The translations under genes were made by a program, and so were the position numbers. From Morococcus cerebrosus (GTDB lineage: Bacteria; Pseudomonadota; Gammaproteobacteria; Burkholderiales; Neisseriaceae): a stretch of 64,000 bases of DNA. The notes under the pieces were generated by a model, which did no database searches, was not told the DNA's origin, and saw nothing but the letters and a program-made list of their open reading frames with translations. The DNA lies in the NCBI RefSeq assembly GCF_022749515.1, contig NZ_CP094242.1:248001-312000 (forward strand), in the 5' to 3' direction. Every line of letters begins with the position of its first letter. Within the stretch, counting starts at the first letter, position 1. Positions 1 through 8,356 of this stretch are shown piece after piece.

Positions 1-474
1 GGAAGGCAGTTTGCTCAAATGTATGATTGCCCGTTTTATGATAGTGATTTGGAAATTTGCTCAGCATCAGGTGTTTCTATTTCCACTATTTTCGAGATGG
101 AGGGAGAGGAAGGGTTCCGACACCGTGAGACTTTGATGCTGAAAAAGCTGTCGGCATTAAACGGCATTGTGTTATCGACGGGAGGGGGTTCGGTTTTGCG
201 TGAAGAAAACCGATGTTGCCTGCGTGAGCATGGTACGGTGGTTTATTTGCATGCATTACCTGAGGTGCTGTTGGAGCGTACACGTTATGATAGCAGCCGC
301 CCGCTTTTAAAAACGGACGATCCTTTAAAAAAATTACGCGAATTGTATATGGTTCGGGATCCGATTTATCGTGAGACCGCGCATATCGTTATAGAGTCGG
401 AGAGCTGTGCTAAAACCCTTCGAAAATTGGTTGAATGTTTGGATGGGCAGAAATTCATTGAATATGATGATTGA
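1..474 (+). CDS. aroK: Shikimate kinase, 3' part (5' end outside window)
   Basis: The reading frame is open from base 1 (first residues GRQFAQM) and ends at 474, so the start and the P-loop lie upstream. The visible part has the GGG motif (STGGGSV) and an arginine-bearing lid-like segment ([11 protein letters not shown]), both typical of shikimate kinase, which phosphorylates shikimate on the way to chorismate. The next gene on the same strand is aroB, the usual aroK-aroB order. A DUS hairpin and about 200 bases separate the two, so they may not be tightly co-transcribed here. Confidence 0.9.
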   Translation, partial: GRQFAQMYDCPFYDSDLEICSASGVSISTIFEMEGEEGFRHRETLMLKKLSALNGIVLSTGGGSVLREENRCCLREHGTVVYLHALPEVLLERTRYDSSRPLLKTDDPLKKLRELYMVRDPIYRETAHIVIESESCAKTLRKLVECLDGQKFIEYDD

Positions 475-494
475 AGGTGTTGCCTTTGTTGATT

Positions 495-531
495 AGGTCG
501 TCTGAAATGTAAAAACGGTTTCAGACGACCT
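495..531 (+). terminator. DUS inverted-pair terminator after aroK
   Basis: Two complete AGGTCGTCTGAA sequences in opposite orientation form a hairpin stem around a loop of about 10 bases, followed by TTTAG. It sits 20 bases after the aroK stop. Confidence 0.7.
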
Positions 532-546
532 TTAGTTATATGTTTG

Positions 547-557
547 CCCCCCCCCCC
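547..557 (+). repeat. Poly-C tract (11 C) upstream of aroB
   Basis: Eleven consecutive C lie between the aroK terminator and aroB, about 118 bases before the aroB start. In Neisseria, tracts of this length can change length by slippage. It lies in the promoter region rather than in a reading frame. Confidence 0.75.
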
Positions 558-675
558 TATTGGTTTTGCTTGATAAAATGTTCTTTATCTAGCTAGTCAG
601 TTTTCAATAGAGCGGTAAGCGTATATTATTTTGCGTTGTTACTACATGATTTATTTTGACAAGGAGTCTTCTCCT

Positions 676-1755
676 ATGCGTACTTTGACTGTTCAAACTC
701 CGTCTCACCAATATCCTATTTTTATCGGGTATGACCTTATCGGGCAGGCTGATAGTTTACTTAAGCCTTATTTGAATAAAACAGCCGCAATAATAACCAA
801 CGAGACTGTTGCGCCTTTATATCTGAAAAATCTTCAAATGAGTTTGGACAGAATCGGTATCAGGCATTTCAGCATTATCTTGCCGGATGGCGAAAAATAT
901 AAAAACTGGCAGACATTGAACCTTATTTTTGACGGATTGATGGAAAACAGAGCCGAACGGAAAACTACACTAATTGCATTGGGTGGCGGGGTAATCGGCG
1001 ATATGGTCGGCTTTGCCGCTGCAACGTACCAACGAGGTGCGCCGTTTATCCAAATTCCGACAACTTTGTTGAGTCAGGTGGATTCATCCGTTGGTGGGAA
1101 GACGGGTATCAACCATCCGCTTGGAAAAAATATGATTGGTGCGTTTTACCAACCGCAGGCGGTCTTAGCTGATTTGGAAACATTGAAGACCTTGCCGCGC
1201 CGAGAATTATCGGCAGGTATGGCGGAAGTTATTAAATATGGTGCACTTGGCGATGTTGATTTCTTTGAGTGGTTGGAACAAAACATTGAGGATTTGATGG
1301 TACAAAACCAAGAGAAATTGACGCAGGCGGTATATCACTGCTGCAAAATGAAAGCCGATATTGTTGCCAAAGACGAAACCGAACAAGGTATCCGCGCGTG
1401 GCTTAATCTTGGCCATACTTTCGGACACGCCATCGAGGCGGAAATGGGTTACGGAGTATGGTTGCATGGTGAGGCAGTGGCAGCGGGTTGCGTGCTGGCA
1501 GGTAGATTATCCGAAGAATTGGGTAAAATTTCCGATGCGGACACACGTCGAATCGCTGTTTTAATGGAGGCCGCAGGATTGTCGTCATTGCCGCCTAAAT
1601 TCCCGTTTGAAAAATGGATCAGCCATATGAGCCATGACAAAAAGGTCAGTAGCGGCGTGATGCGTTTTATCGGGCTGAACCGTTTGGGGGAAGCCAATAT
1701 TACTGAAGTTAGCGATATTGATATTTTAAAGCGGACTTTGCAGCCGTATTTGTAA
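676..1755 (+). CDS. aroB: 3-dehydroquinate synthase
   Basis: This 359-residue protein converts DAHP to 3-dehydroquinate, the second step of the shikimate pathway, in the cytoplasm. It shows the NAD-binding stretch GGGVIGDM (residues 103-110), the [12 protein letters not shown] region near 135-146, and metal ligands in HTFGH (247, 251) and HGEA (264). The start at 676 is chosen because AAGGAG lies 10 bases upstream and the length matches the family. An in-frame codon at 631 lacks such a site. It follows aroK and is convergent with the disrupted argC. Confidence 0.96.
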   Translation: MRTLTVQTPSHQYPIFIGYDLIGQADSLLKPYLNKTAAIITNETVAPLYLKNLQMSLDRIGIRHFSIILPDGEKYKNWQTLNLIFDGLMENRAERKTTLIALGGGVIGDMVGFAAATYQRGAPFIQIPTTLLSQVDSSVGGKTGINHPLGKNMIGAFYQPQAVLADLETLKTLPRRELSAGMAEVIKYGALGDVDFFEWLEQNIEDLMVQNQEKLTQAVYHCCKMKADIVAKDETEQGIRAWLNLGHTFGHAIEAEMGYGVWLHGEAVAAGCVLAGRLSEELGKISDADTRRIAVLMEAAGLSSLPPKFPFEKWISHMSHDKKVSSGVMRFIGLNRLGEANITEVSDIDILKRTLQPYL

Positions 1756-1811
1756 TGCGTATTCCAGTAAATGTTCTGTGCATATTCATTGTCGCATGAG
1801 TCAAAATAGAG

Positions 1812-1843
1812 AAGGTCGTCTGAAAAGTTTTCAGACGACCTTT
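1812..1843. terminator. Bidirectional DUS hairpin between aroB and argC
   Basis: AAGGTCGTCTGAAAA is followed almost directly by its complement and TTTTC. It lies between the convergent aroB and argC stops and can serve both strands. Confidence 0.75.
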
Positions 1844-1851
1844 TCATATGA

Positions 1852-2089
1852 TTAAGGTAGGAGTGGAGTTTGTATCAAACCGAGTTTTTCATCAAAGCCG
1901 AACATGATATTCATATTCTGAACAGCTTGTCCTGCTGCCCCTTTAACTAAGTTGTCGATGACGGACAGAGCGATCCATACATTGTCAGAGGAAGATTTTT
2001 GGATGCTGATACGGCAAAGGTTTGCACCGCGCACGCTGCGTGTTTCTGGTGTTGAACCGGCCGGCATGATGTCCACAAAAGGACTGTCC
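1852..2089 (-). pseudogene. argC: N-acetyl-gamma-glutamyl-phosphate reductase, C-terminal fragment cut off by IS
   Basis: This fragment encodes the last 77-78 residues of ArgC (ending QTPLLP). It is separated from the rest of the gene by the IS element at 2090-3169. Its frame joins the N-terminal fragment exactly when the element and one copy of the 3-bp duplication (TCC, 2087-2089 and 3170-3172) are removed. The rejoined gene is 1044 bases (347 residues), the usual ArgC length, with no other lesion visible. As it stands the fragment has no native start. Confidence 0.9.
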
Positions 2090-3169
2090 CTTGGATTCGG
2101 ATTTCAAGTGCAACACTAGGGTACCAGTGGTTGGAACAGATTTAAGAATAAAACACTTGGCGTTTCGTAGCCAAGTGTTTTTCTCGGCCGGTGGTTCAAC
2201 TCATCTTGAACCCTGCGTATCTCCCGATCGCTGATGTTTCGGAAATCGGTTTGTTTGGGGAAATATTGCCGGATGAGTCCATTGGTGTTCTCATTCAGCC
2301 CTTTCTCCCAAGAATGGTAAGGGCGGCAAAAATAGGTTTTCGCCTTCAAGGCTTTGGCTATTTTGGTGTGTTGGTAGAACTCTTTGCCGTTATCCATGGT
2401 GATGGTGTGGACTCTGGCTTTATATGCCTTTAATACCCTAATGGCCGCCCGGGCAGTGTCTTCGGCTTTTAAGTTCTTTAATTTGCAGATGATGGTGTAG
2501 CGGGTAGTGCGTTCGACCAAGGTCAATAACGCGCTTTTCTGATTTTTGCCGACGATGGTGTCGGCCTCCCAATCGCCGATGCGGGTTTTCTGGTCGACGA
2601 TAGCAGGTCGGTTCTCTATGCCGACGCGGTCGGGCACTTTGCCTCTGGTCCATGTGCTGCCGTAGCGTTTGCGGTAGGGTTTGCTGCATATTCTGAGGTG
2701 TTGCCACAAAGTGCCGCCGTTGCTTTTGTCTTGGCGAAGGTAGCGGTAAATGGTGCTGTGATGGAGTGTGATCCCGTGGTGTTTATGCAGGTAGGCACAT
2801 ACTTGTTCGGGACTGAGTTTGCGGCGGATAAGGGTGTCGATGTGTTGAACCAGCTGCGAATCGAGCTTATAGGGTTTTCGCCGGTGCTGTTTGGTCAGCC
2901 GGCTTTGCTTCTGTGCTTTTTCGGCGCTGTATTGCTGTCCTTGGATGCAGTGCCGCTTGATTTCTCGGCTGATGGTGCTTTTGTGGCGGTTGAGCTGTTT
3001 GGCGATTTCGGCGATGGTGCAGTGGCGGGACAGGTATTGGATATGGTATCGTTCGTCTTGGGTCAGTTGTGTGTAGCTCATGGCAATCTTTCTTGCAGGA
3101 AAGGCCGTATGCTACCGCATACTGGCCTTTTTCTGTTATGGAAAGTTGCACTTCAAATGCGAATCCGCC
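2090..3169 (-). mobile_element. IS1655-like insertion sequence (IS30 family), copy 1, inside argC
   Basis: The element is exactly 1080 bp and carries one transposase gene. Its ends, GGCGGATTCGCATTTGAAG and CTTGGATTCGGATTTCAAG, are imperfect inverted repeats that match over most of about 25 bases up to a shared AAGTGCAAC. Ends were fixed by comparing the three copies in this window, which share sequence up to these bases and diverge immediately outside. A 3-bp target duplication (TCC) flanks it. The name is from memory of the neisserial IS30 element of this size. Confidence 0.93.
2116..3081 (-). CDS. IS30-family transposase, copy 1
   Basis: The 321-residue protein has an N-terminal helix-turn-helix (TIAEIAKQLNRHKSTISREI, residues 23-42) and a DDE catalytic core. 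The acidic residues are in GDWEADTIVG, TITMDNGKEF and NENTNG, an arrangement typical of IS30 transposases. The frame is intact, so the element may be active. It nearly fills the 1080-bp IS at 2090-3169. The other two copies differ at only a few residues (for example SYTQ here against GYTQ in the copy at 24948). Confidence 0.95.
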   Translation of the reverse strand: MSYTQLTQDERYHIQYLSRHCTIAEIAKQLNRHKSTISREIKRHCIQGQQYSAEKAQKQSRLTKQHRRKPYKLDSQLVQHIDTLIRRKLSPEQVCAYLHKHHGITLHHSTIYRYLRQDKSNGGTLWQHLRICSKPYRKRYGSTWTRGKVPDRVGIENRPAIVDQKTRIGDWEADTIVGKNQKSALLTLVERTTRYTIICKLKNLKAEDTARAAIRVLKAYKARVHTITMDNGKEFYQHTKIAKALKAKTYFCRPYHSWEKGLNENTNGLIRQYFPKQTDFRNISDREIRRVQDELNHRPRKTLGYETPSVLFLNLFQPLVP

Positions 3170-3978
3170 TCCCGATAAAATTCACGTAAAACAGCTTCCG
3201 GATTGCAACCGTCCTCAAGATGCAGGTATAAAGTGGCGTGCATACCCCGGATCATGGGTGTCAGATGGGGAACGAAAATGAAATGTTCGGCAATTCCTGG
3301 TTGCAATGTGGCGATGGTTTGCCGAATTTCGGGCTGGTGTCGGTGTCCCGTAATGCCGTAGGCTTTAAAATTATCCCCTGCCTCGCAAAGCAGCGAGCCG
3401 GTATTGGCTTTCCGACCTGCGCCGGATACGCCTGATTTACAGTCCGCAATCAGCGGCATATGTGGTTTCAGACGACCTTCTTTCAGCAGGGGGAGTAAAG
3501 GCAGTGAAACGCAGGTCGGATAACAACCGGGGTTGGCAACGATTTGTGCAGATGCGATGGTATCGCGGTTTAACTCACTTAATCCGTACACCGCTTGAGG
3601 AACAATATCGGGGTTGGCGTGCTTCATTTTGTACCAATGTTCCCATGTGGAAATATCCTGTATACGAAAGTCAGCGGATAAGTCGACGATGCGGATACCT
3701 TTTTCCAAAAGACGGGGAGCATCGTTCATGGCGATTCCATTTGGGGTGGCGAAAAAGACAATATCGCATTTTTCTAAACCGGCGTGTTCGGGGGATTGAA
3801 AGGTCAGATCGTAGACTCCCCTCAGACTGGGAAAGTAATCAGAAACTGCTTTACCTGACTCGCTGCGGCTGGTTACCGTTGTAATTTCGATATTCGGATG
3901 ACTGCTGAGAAGCCGTAAAAGCTCTACGCCGGTGTAGCCTGTTGCACCGACGATGCCGACTTTGATTTTCGAATTCAT
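3170..3978 (-). pseudogene. argC: N-acetyl-gamma-glutamyl-phosphate reductase, N-terminal fragment disrupted by IS
   Basis: ArgC reduces N-acetylglutamyl phosphate in arginine synthesis. This part encodes residues 1-269 plus two bases of codon 270, including the nucleotide-binding motif GATGYTG (11-17) and the catalytic Cys152 in ANPGCYPT. The start at 3978 has GGAG just upstream. The insertion replaces the last 78 residues with a short IS-encoded tail and a stop near 3136, removing much of the C-terminal dimerisation and active-site region. Loss of function is inferred. Confidence 0.93.
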
Positions 3979-4128
3979 AGATTTCTCCAAGAGTAATTTT
4001 TAGATGTAGGCAGATTTGCCGGTATCGACTTCGTTCGAATACTGTTGTCCATTATAGAGGAACGGTGATGTATAGTGGAAACAGCCGCTATGAGTAATAC
4101 GAAACGGTACTGACATATATAAAAGAAA

Positions 4129-4169
4129 AGTCGTCTGAAAACATGGAAGACAAGTTTTCAGACGACCTT
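4129..4169 (-). terminator. DUS inverted pair upstream of argC, downstream of the transpeptidase gene
   Basis: AGTCGTCTGAAAAC (one mismatch from the DUS) and its complement are separated by about 12 bases. It lies between the stop of the L,D-transpeptidase gene (4263) and the argC start, and probably ends the former. Confidence 0.6.
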
Positions 4170-4262
4170 ATAAAGGCAAATTACCTAACGGTTATTCCTG
4201 TTCATACAGAATAAATGGTGCGCAACCTATTCTATTTTAAACAGTTATAGGGCAATCTCTAC

Positions 4263-5261
4263 TTAAAACAGCAATGAAGTAGGATCTCCGTCTGCCGGCA
4301 GATCATATTTTGGATAGGAAGGTGTAGAAGCTGCCGGTGGAGGGGTGTATTCGGCAGCTTGGGGTTTTCTCGGTGAGTATTCCGAAGCTGCTTTCGGAGT
4401 CGGAGTATCTTCGGCATCTATTTCGATTTCAGAACCGGCGGGTAATACTTCATCTTTCACAGGGGCGGGTTTCGGCATGACTTTCGGTTTGCTGAAGGCA
4501 CTTGAGCCGCTCATCCATGCCAAGGATTTCAGCGGAGTTTTCAATTTGACGCCTTTAGCGCAGGTCAAACAGTTTGCCGCTCCGGTACGCGCCTTCAAAA
4601 TTGCATCGATACGGGCGGCATTAATCGTTTTGCCGTGCGCCTTAGCCCAGGCGGCAATACTTTTTTTCAGAGCATCGGTATCGAGGTTCTTTTTATTGTA
4701 AGGATCGCGATACGCAGCCAGCCAAAGATTTTTATTGGCATCTTCGTTGAGGCTGGCAAGTTGGTAAATGACGGAAGCAGGGGCGCCGGTTGCGATGGTT
4801 TTTGCAAATTCAAGCGCATCCGGAGACTTCATGCGCACACAACCGTGGCTGCGGACGCCCGGTACGCTGGCAGGCGCGTTCGTGCCGTGAATGCCCAAAC
4901 TGAATTTCGGATCGCCCAAGCGGACAAAGACAGGACCCAGAGGATTATTGGGGCCGGGCGGTACGGATTTGACGCCGTCTCCGCGTTCTTTTTGAATAGA
5001 TTTCGGAATGTGCCAAGTAGGATTAAAAGCTTTGGCTCCGATTTTGTGTTCCCCAAGGTTGGTTTGGGTCATGGCTTTGCCGACAGCAACGGGATAAATT
5101 TTTGTTAATTGTCCGTCGGTATAGAGGAACAGACGCTGTTGCGGAATGTTGATGACAACATGTTGACCTTGTGAGACGGGGGAAACATCAGGAACGGGTG
5201 TGTTGGCAGTTGCGTAGGCGGTCAAAGCTGCAAGGCTTGTACTGAAGAGAATTTTTTTCAT
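4263..5261 (-). CDS. L,D-transpeptidase (YkuD family) with long C-terminal extension
   Basis: This is a periplasmic enzyme of peptidoglycan cross-linking or lipoprotein attachment. It has a signal peptide (MKKILFSTSLAALTAYATA), a YkuD domain at about residues 33-168 with HGTNAP (125-130) and the catalytic SHGCVR (Cys141), and a 165-residue C-terminal part of unknown role. The extension contains a Cys pair, CLTC (231-234), and a Pro-rich tail. The family's usual reaction replaces D,D cross-links with L,D links. Whether this one is a transpeptidase or a carboxypeptidase cannot be read from sequence. A run of seven C (coding strand) sits about 18 bases before the start. Confidence 0.88.
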   Translation of the reverse strand: MKKILFSTSLAALTAYATANTPVPDVSPVSQGQHVVINIPQQRLFLYTDGQLTKIYPVAVGKAMTQTNLGEHKIGAKAFNPTWHIPKSIQKERGDGVKSVPPGPNNPLGPVFVRLGDPKFSLGIHGTNAPASVPGVRSHGCVRMKSPDALEFAKTIATGAPASVIYQLASLNEDANKNLWLAAYRDPYNKKNLDTDALKKSIAAWAKAHGKTINAARIDAILKARTGAANCLTCAKGVKLKTPLKSLAWMSGSSAFSKPKVMPKPAPVKDEVLPAGSEIEIDAEDTPTPKAASEYSPRKPQAAEYTPPPAASTPSYPKYDLPADGDPTSLLF

Positions 5262-5388
5262 GTTTTAAAATTTAAAAAGGGGGGGAGGAAATATTTCGGG
5301 CAATCATACCTGAATCTTTTTGGTTTTGTGCGAGAATATGCGTTTTTGCAAACAAAATGTGCCCTGTCGGGCAAAATGGATTTTCTTG

Positions 5389-6735
5389 ATGAAGATGCGG
5401 ACAGATAACAGGCAATATGAGGGCGAGGCGGATATTTTTTCTTTGGATTATGAAGGAAGAGGTGTCGCGCGCGTTAATGGTAAGGCATTGTTTATTGAGG
5501 GAGCGATGCCGGGAGAGCGGGTGCGGTTTGAAATCATCCGTTCGAAAAAACAATTTGATGAAGCACGGGTCATTGACATCATCCGATATTCGGAAAATCG
5601 AGTTGAGCCGAAGTGTAGGTATTTTGATACATGCGGTGGTTGTTTAATACAGCACATTGATTCGACAGCCCAAATTGCATTTAAACAACGCATTATGGAA
5701 GAGCAGTTGGAACGCATCGGCAAAATCCGACCCAAGCAGATTCTCCCAGCTATATATGGAACACCATGGCATTATCGGGAGCGTGCCAGACTGAGTATTT
5801 CAAAGGATGCAGGTGGTCGTCTGAAAATCGGTTTTAAGGCAAAAAAGAGTCATGAAGTGATTGATGTCGATTCATGTATGGTGTTGCCGGCTCATATTTC
5901 TGAGAAGTTGCCAAAAATAAAGCAAATGTTGCAAAGTTTGATAGATTTGGATTTGCTATTCATCGAGTTTTTTAATAGCGAAAAACTAACGGTTTTGAAC
6001 ATTTGTTCCGGAAAAAAACCGCCTAGTCAAAAATTGAGACAACTTGAAAAATGGTTTGATACGATATTCGGTCATGAGAAAAAACAGTGGCAGATTTGGC
6101 TGCAAGCTCGAAGACAGGGGGCCCAGCCATTCTATCCGAAAGATTGTCAGCCTTTGGGATATGCTTTACCTGAGTTTGAGGTTGAAATGCCGTACAAACC
6201 TGGGGATTTTACCCAGATTAATGCAGGCTTAAATGGAGTGATGGTTGGCAGGGCTTTGAAACTTCTAGATATTCAGAAAAACGAGCGTATTGCAGATTTG
6301 TTTTGCGGGCTTGGAAACTTCAGTATTCCTATGGCAAAAAGTGGGGCTGAAGTGGTTGGAATCGAAGGTGAAGGTTCGTTGGTTAAGCGAGCACGAAACA
6401 ATGCTTCGGCTAACGGTTGTTCCGATAGGGTATCCTTCTTTGAAGCGGATTTGTTTGAAACAGATGAGGTTGTGGTAGCGTCATGGGGTCAATTCGACAA
6501 GATGTTGCTTGATCCCCCGAGAGGCGGTGCCTATGCTGTTGTCAAATCACTACATGCTCCGTATTTGCCGGTAAGGATAGTATATGTTTCTTGCAATCCG
6601 GCAACCTTTGCCAGAGATGCGGAAGTGCTGGTAAATAAGGGCTATAAGCTGAAATTGGCAGGGGTAATGAATATGTTTGCACAGACTTCGCATGTCGAAT
6701 CTATAGGTGTCTTCGATTTGGAAAATAGTATATAG
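5389..6735 (+). CDS. rlmD: 23S rRNA (uracil-C5)-methyltransferase RlmD
   Basis: The enzyme is SAM-dependent and methylates U1939 of 23S rRNA. A TRAM domain at the N-terminus (DYEGRGVARVNGKALFIEG) precedes a 4Fe-4S cysteine cluster (CRYFDTCGGC plus later Cys), a Rossmann SAM site (ADLFCGLGNFS) and the catalytic Cys in VSCNPATFARD near the end. The frame is open from 5320, but the family homology begins near MRTDNRQYEGEAD. I chose 5389. The Met at 5395 is as likely, and neither has a strong ribosome-binding site. It is divergent from the transpeptidase gene. Confidence 0.92.
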   Translation: MKMRTDNRQYEGEADIFSLDYEGRGVARVNGKALFIEGAMPGERVRFEIIRSKKQFDEARVIDIIRYSENRVEPKCRYFDTCGGCLIQHIDSTAQIAFKQRIMEEQLERIGKIRPKQILPAIYGTPWHYRERARLSISKDAGGRLKIGFKAKKSHEVIDVDSCMVLPAHISEKLPKIKQMLQSLIDLDLLFIEFFNSEKLTVLNICSGKKPPSQKLRQLEKWFDTIFGHEKKQWQIWLQARRQGAQPFYPKDCQPLGYALPEFEVEMPYKPGDFTQINAGLNGVMVGRALKLLDIQKNERIADLFCGLGNFSIPMAKSGAEVVGIEGEGSLVKRARNNASANGCSDRVSFFEADLFETDEVVVASWGQFDKMLLDPPRGGAYAVVKSLHAPYLPVRIVYVSCNPATFARDAEVLVNKGYKLKLAGVMNMFAQTSHVESIGVFDLENSI

Positions 6736-6886
6736 GTATTTGCAAAATGGTTTTTTATGTAATTATCGGTTGAATCATGTTATCATAATTCACTCAGAAA
6801 ATAAGATGATTCGGCAATTTTGATGGTTGCTGGATATGAATATAAAATATAGTTTGTTTGCTGCTCCACAGTAACGGGAGGTGTTC

Positions 6887-8332
6887 TTGGATTATTCACT
6901 TTTAATCGTATTGTTGGCGCTTTTGTTGGTTGTATTGCTGTTTATCCGCTTCAAACAAAGCGGAACGACACATAAAAAAACAACTAAGGTTGCCAAATCA
7001 TCAATACATCATAACAAATCAAATCAAAAAGATGAGGATGCTCTCACTCCTGATTGGATGGATCAGGTCAATCAATCCGTTTCTAATACTGAACAGCAAG
7101 ATTGGGAATGGGGTGGTGGAGAGACCTCTGGCTCAACAGCATCAGTATCTGCCCAGGAAGTTGATCCTCTGACTGAATATCAGGTGTACAAACAGTTCGG
7201 TTATGAAAGCAAGGCTGCGGAGTCTTTAGCCGGGTATCTGAACGGATTAGGTGATGGAGCTCCCGAAAAGCTGGTTCATGAATTAATCGGGCTGAGTCTC
7301 CGTGTCGGTAATATCGATATGTTGGCTGATGCTTTGGAAAAACACGGATTGGTTTTGCCTGAAGAGAGCTTGGCTGAATACGTTAAGATCGGTTTAATGA
7401 CTGAGCCGACGCACTTGCGCCTGCGGGTTTTGGCGGAGGAACGTTTGGGATGGAGCTTGCAGGAAATTGAGCGCAGAATTGGTGAACCTTCAGGAATTGA
7501 AGATTCTTCAGAATCGGATTCAACTTCTTCAGATGATGTGCAGCACACTTCTCCAACTTCTCAAGCTTCAAAACGTTCTTTAATCGTGTTGGGAAAAAAA
7601 GAATTTAATGACATCACCCCTGAGGAAATGGGTGCAGTTATTGGGTTTGTTAAGCCTGAGCATGGTGCGAAAATTTTGAAGGATAAGGTTGATTATAAAA
7701 CGGCCGTACAACAATACAACCGTGCTATTCAAACCTCTTCTAAACCTGCCAGCTTAATTATTGATGCTTTGAAGTTGGACTACCAAAATGAAGAAATTGG
7801 TCAGTTTGCGCAACATTTGTGGAAGCTTTATCACTCACTCGGCCAATATGGCCGCCAAGTGAAAGAACGTATGCTCGGCTGGGGATATAGTCTAGGCTAT
7901 CATGAAGTTTTTGATGATTTGGAAAAGGGACCAAATGAGAACCGCGTAAAAGAAATCGGTTTGGCCAGAGGTTATTTGCAACCTACTTCTTTGCAAATGA
8001 AGGCAAAATACCGAGATTTGGTACAAAAAGACTCGTCCGTTATCAGCATGAATTCTTCACCTGCTGATGAGGCTCTAAAAGAAGTCGAGTCGCTATTGAT
8101 GTATGGTCAGTTAGATTTGGCTGTTGATACTTTGGAGCAGGCTGTACTGCAATATCCGCAAGAGTCTCAGCTATATATCATGTTGTTTGATCTTTACGAA
8201 AGAGTTGAAGACTGGGCACGTTTGGAACATTTCTTACGCATCTTGCGTGAACGCGTTGTCAGTTTGCCGGAAGAGGTTATTTTGGCTATGAGCCGTTTGC
8301 TTCAACGTGTAAATCAATATTCAAAAAAATAA
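6887..8332 (+). CDS. FimV-like bitopic membrane protein with TPR-like repeats
   Basis: This 481-residue protein has one N-terminal transmembrane helix (DYSLLIVLLALLLVVLLFI), a low-complexity charged linker, then helical repeats. The segments DPLTEYQVYKQFGYESKA and ADEALKEVESLLMYGQLDL resemble the alanine/leucine-rich repeats of FimV and TspA, which organise type IV pili and cell poles. I infer the cytoplasmic side for the repeats. The start is taken as TTG at 6887 because GGGAGG lies 5 bases upstream. GTG at 6881 overlaps that site. It is the first gene of a five-gene operon with a small GTPase and Roadblock proteins. Confidence 0.72.
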   Translation: MDYSLLIVLLALLLVVLLFIRFKQSGTTHKKTTKVAKSSIHHNKSNQKDEDALTPDWMDQVNQSVSNTEQQDWEWGGGETSGSTASVSAQEVDPLTEYQVYKQFGYESKAAESLAGYLNGLGDGAPEKLVHELIGLSLRVGNIDMLADALEKHGLVLPEESLAEYVKIGLMTEPTHLRLRVLAEERLGWSLQEIERRIGEPSGIEDSSESDSTSSDDVQHTSPTSQASKRSLIVLGKKEFNDITPEEMGAVIGFVKPEHGAKILKDKVDYKTAVQQYNRAIQTSSKPASLIIDALKLDYQNEEIGQFAQHLWKLYHSLGQYGRQVKERMLGWGYSLGYHEVFDDLEKGPNENRVKEIGLARGYLQPTSLQMKAKYRDLVQKDSSVISMNSSPADEALKEVESLLMYGQLDLAVDTLEQAVLQYPQESQLYIMLFDLYERVEDWARLEHFLRILRERVVSLPEEVILAMSRLLQRVNQYSKK

Positions 8333-8356
8333 AATAACATTTAGAGAGTACCATCT

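Noticed and set aside
2698..3189. Frame opposite the IS30 transposase that recurs in all three copies
   Set aside because: It repeats only because the IS repeats. IS30 elements carry one gene.
5279..5285. G7 run before the L,D-transpeptidase start as a phase-variable tract
   Set aside because: Seven bases is short for slippage, and the run is outside the coding frame.
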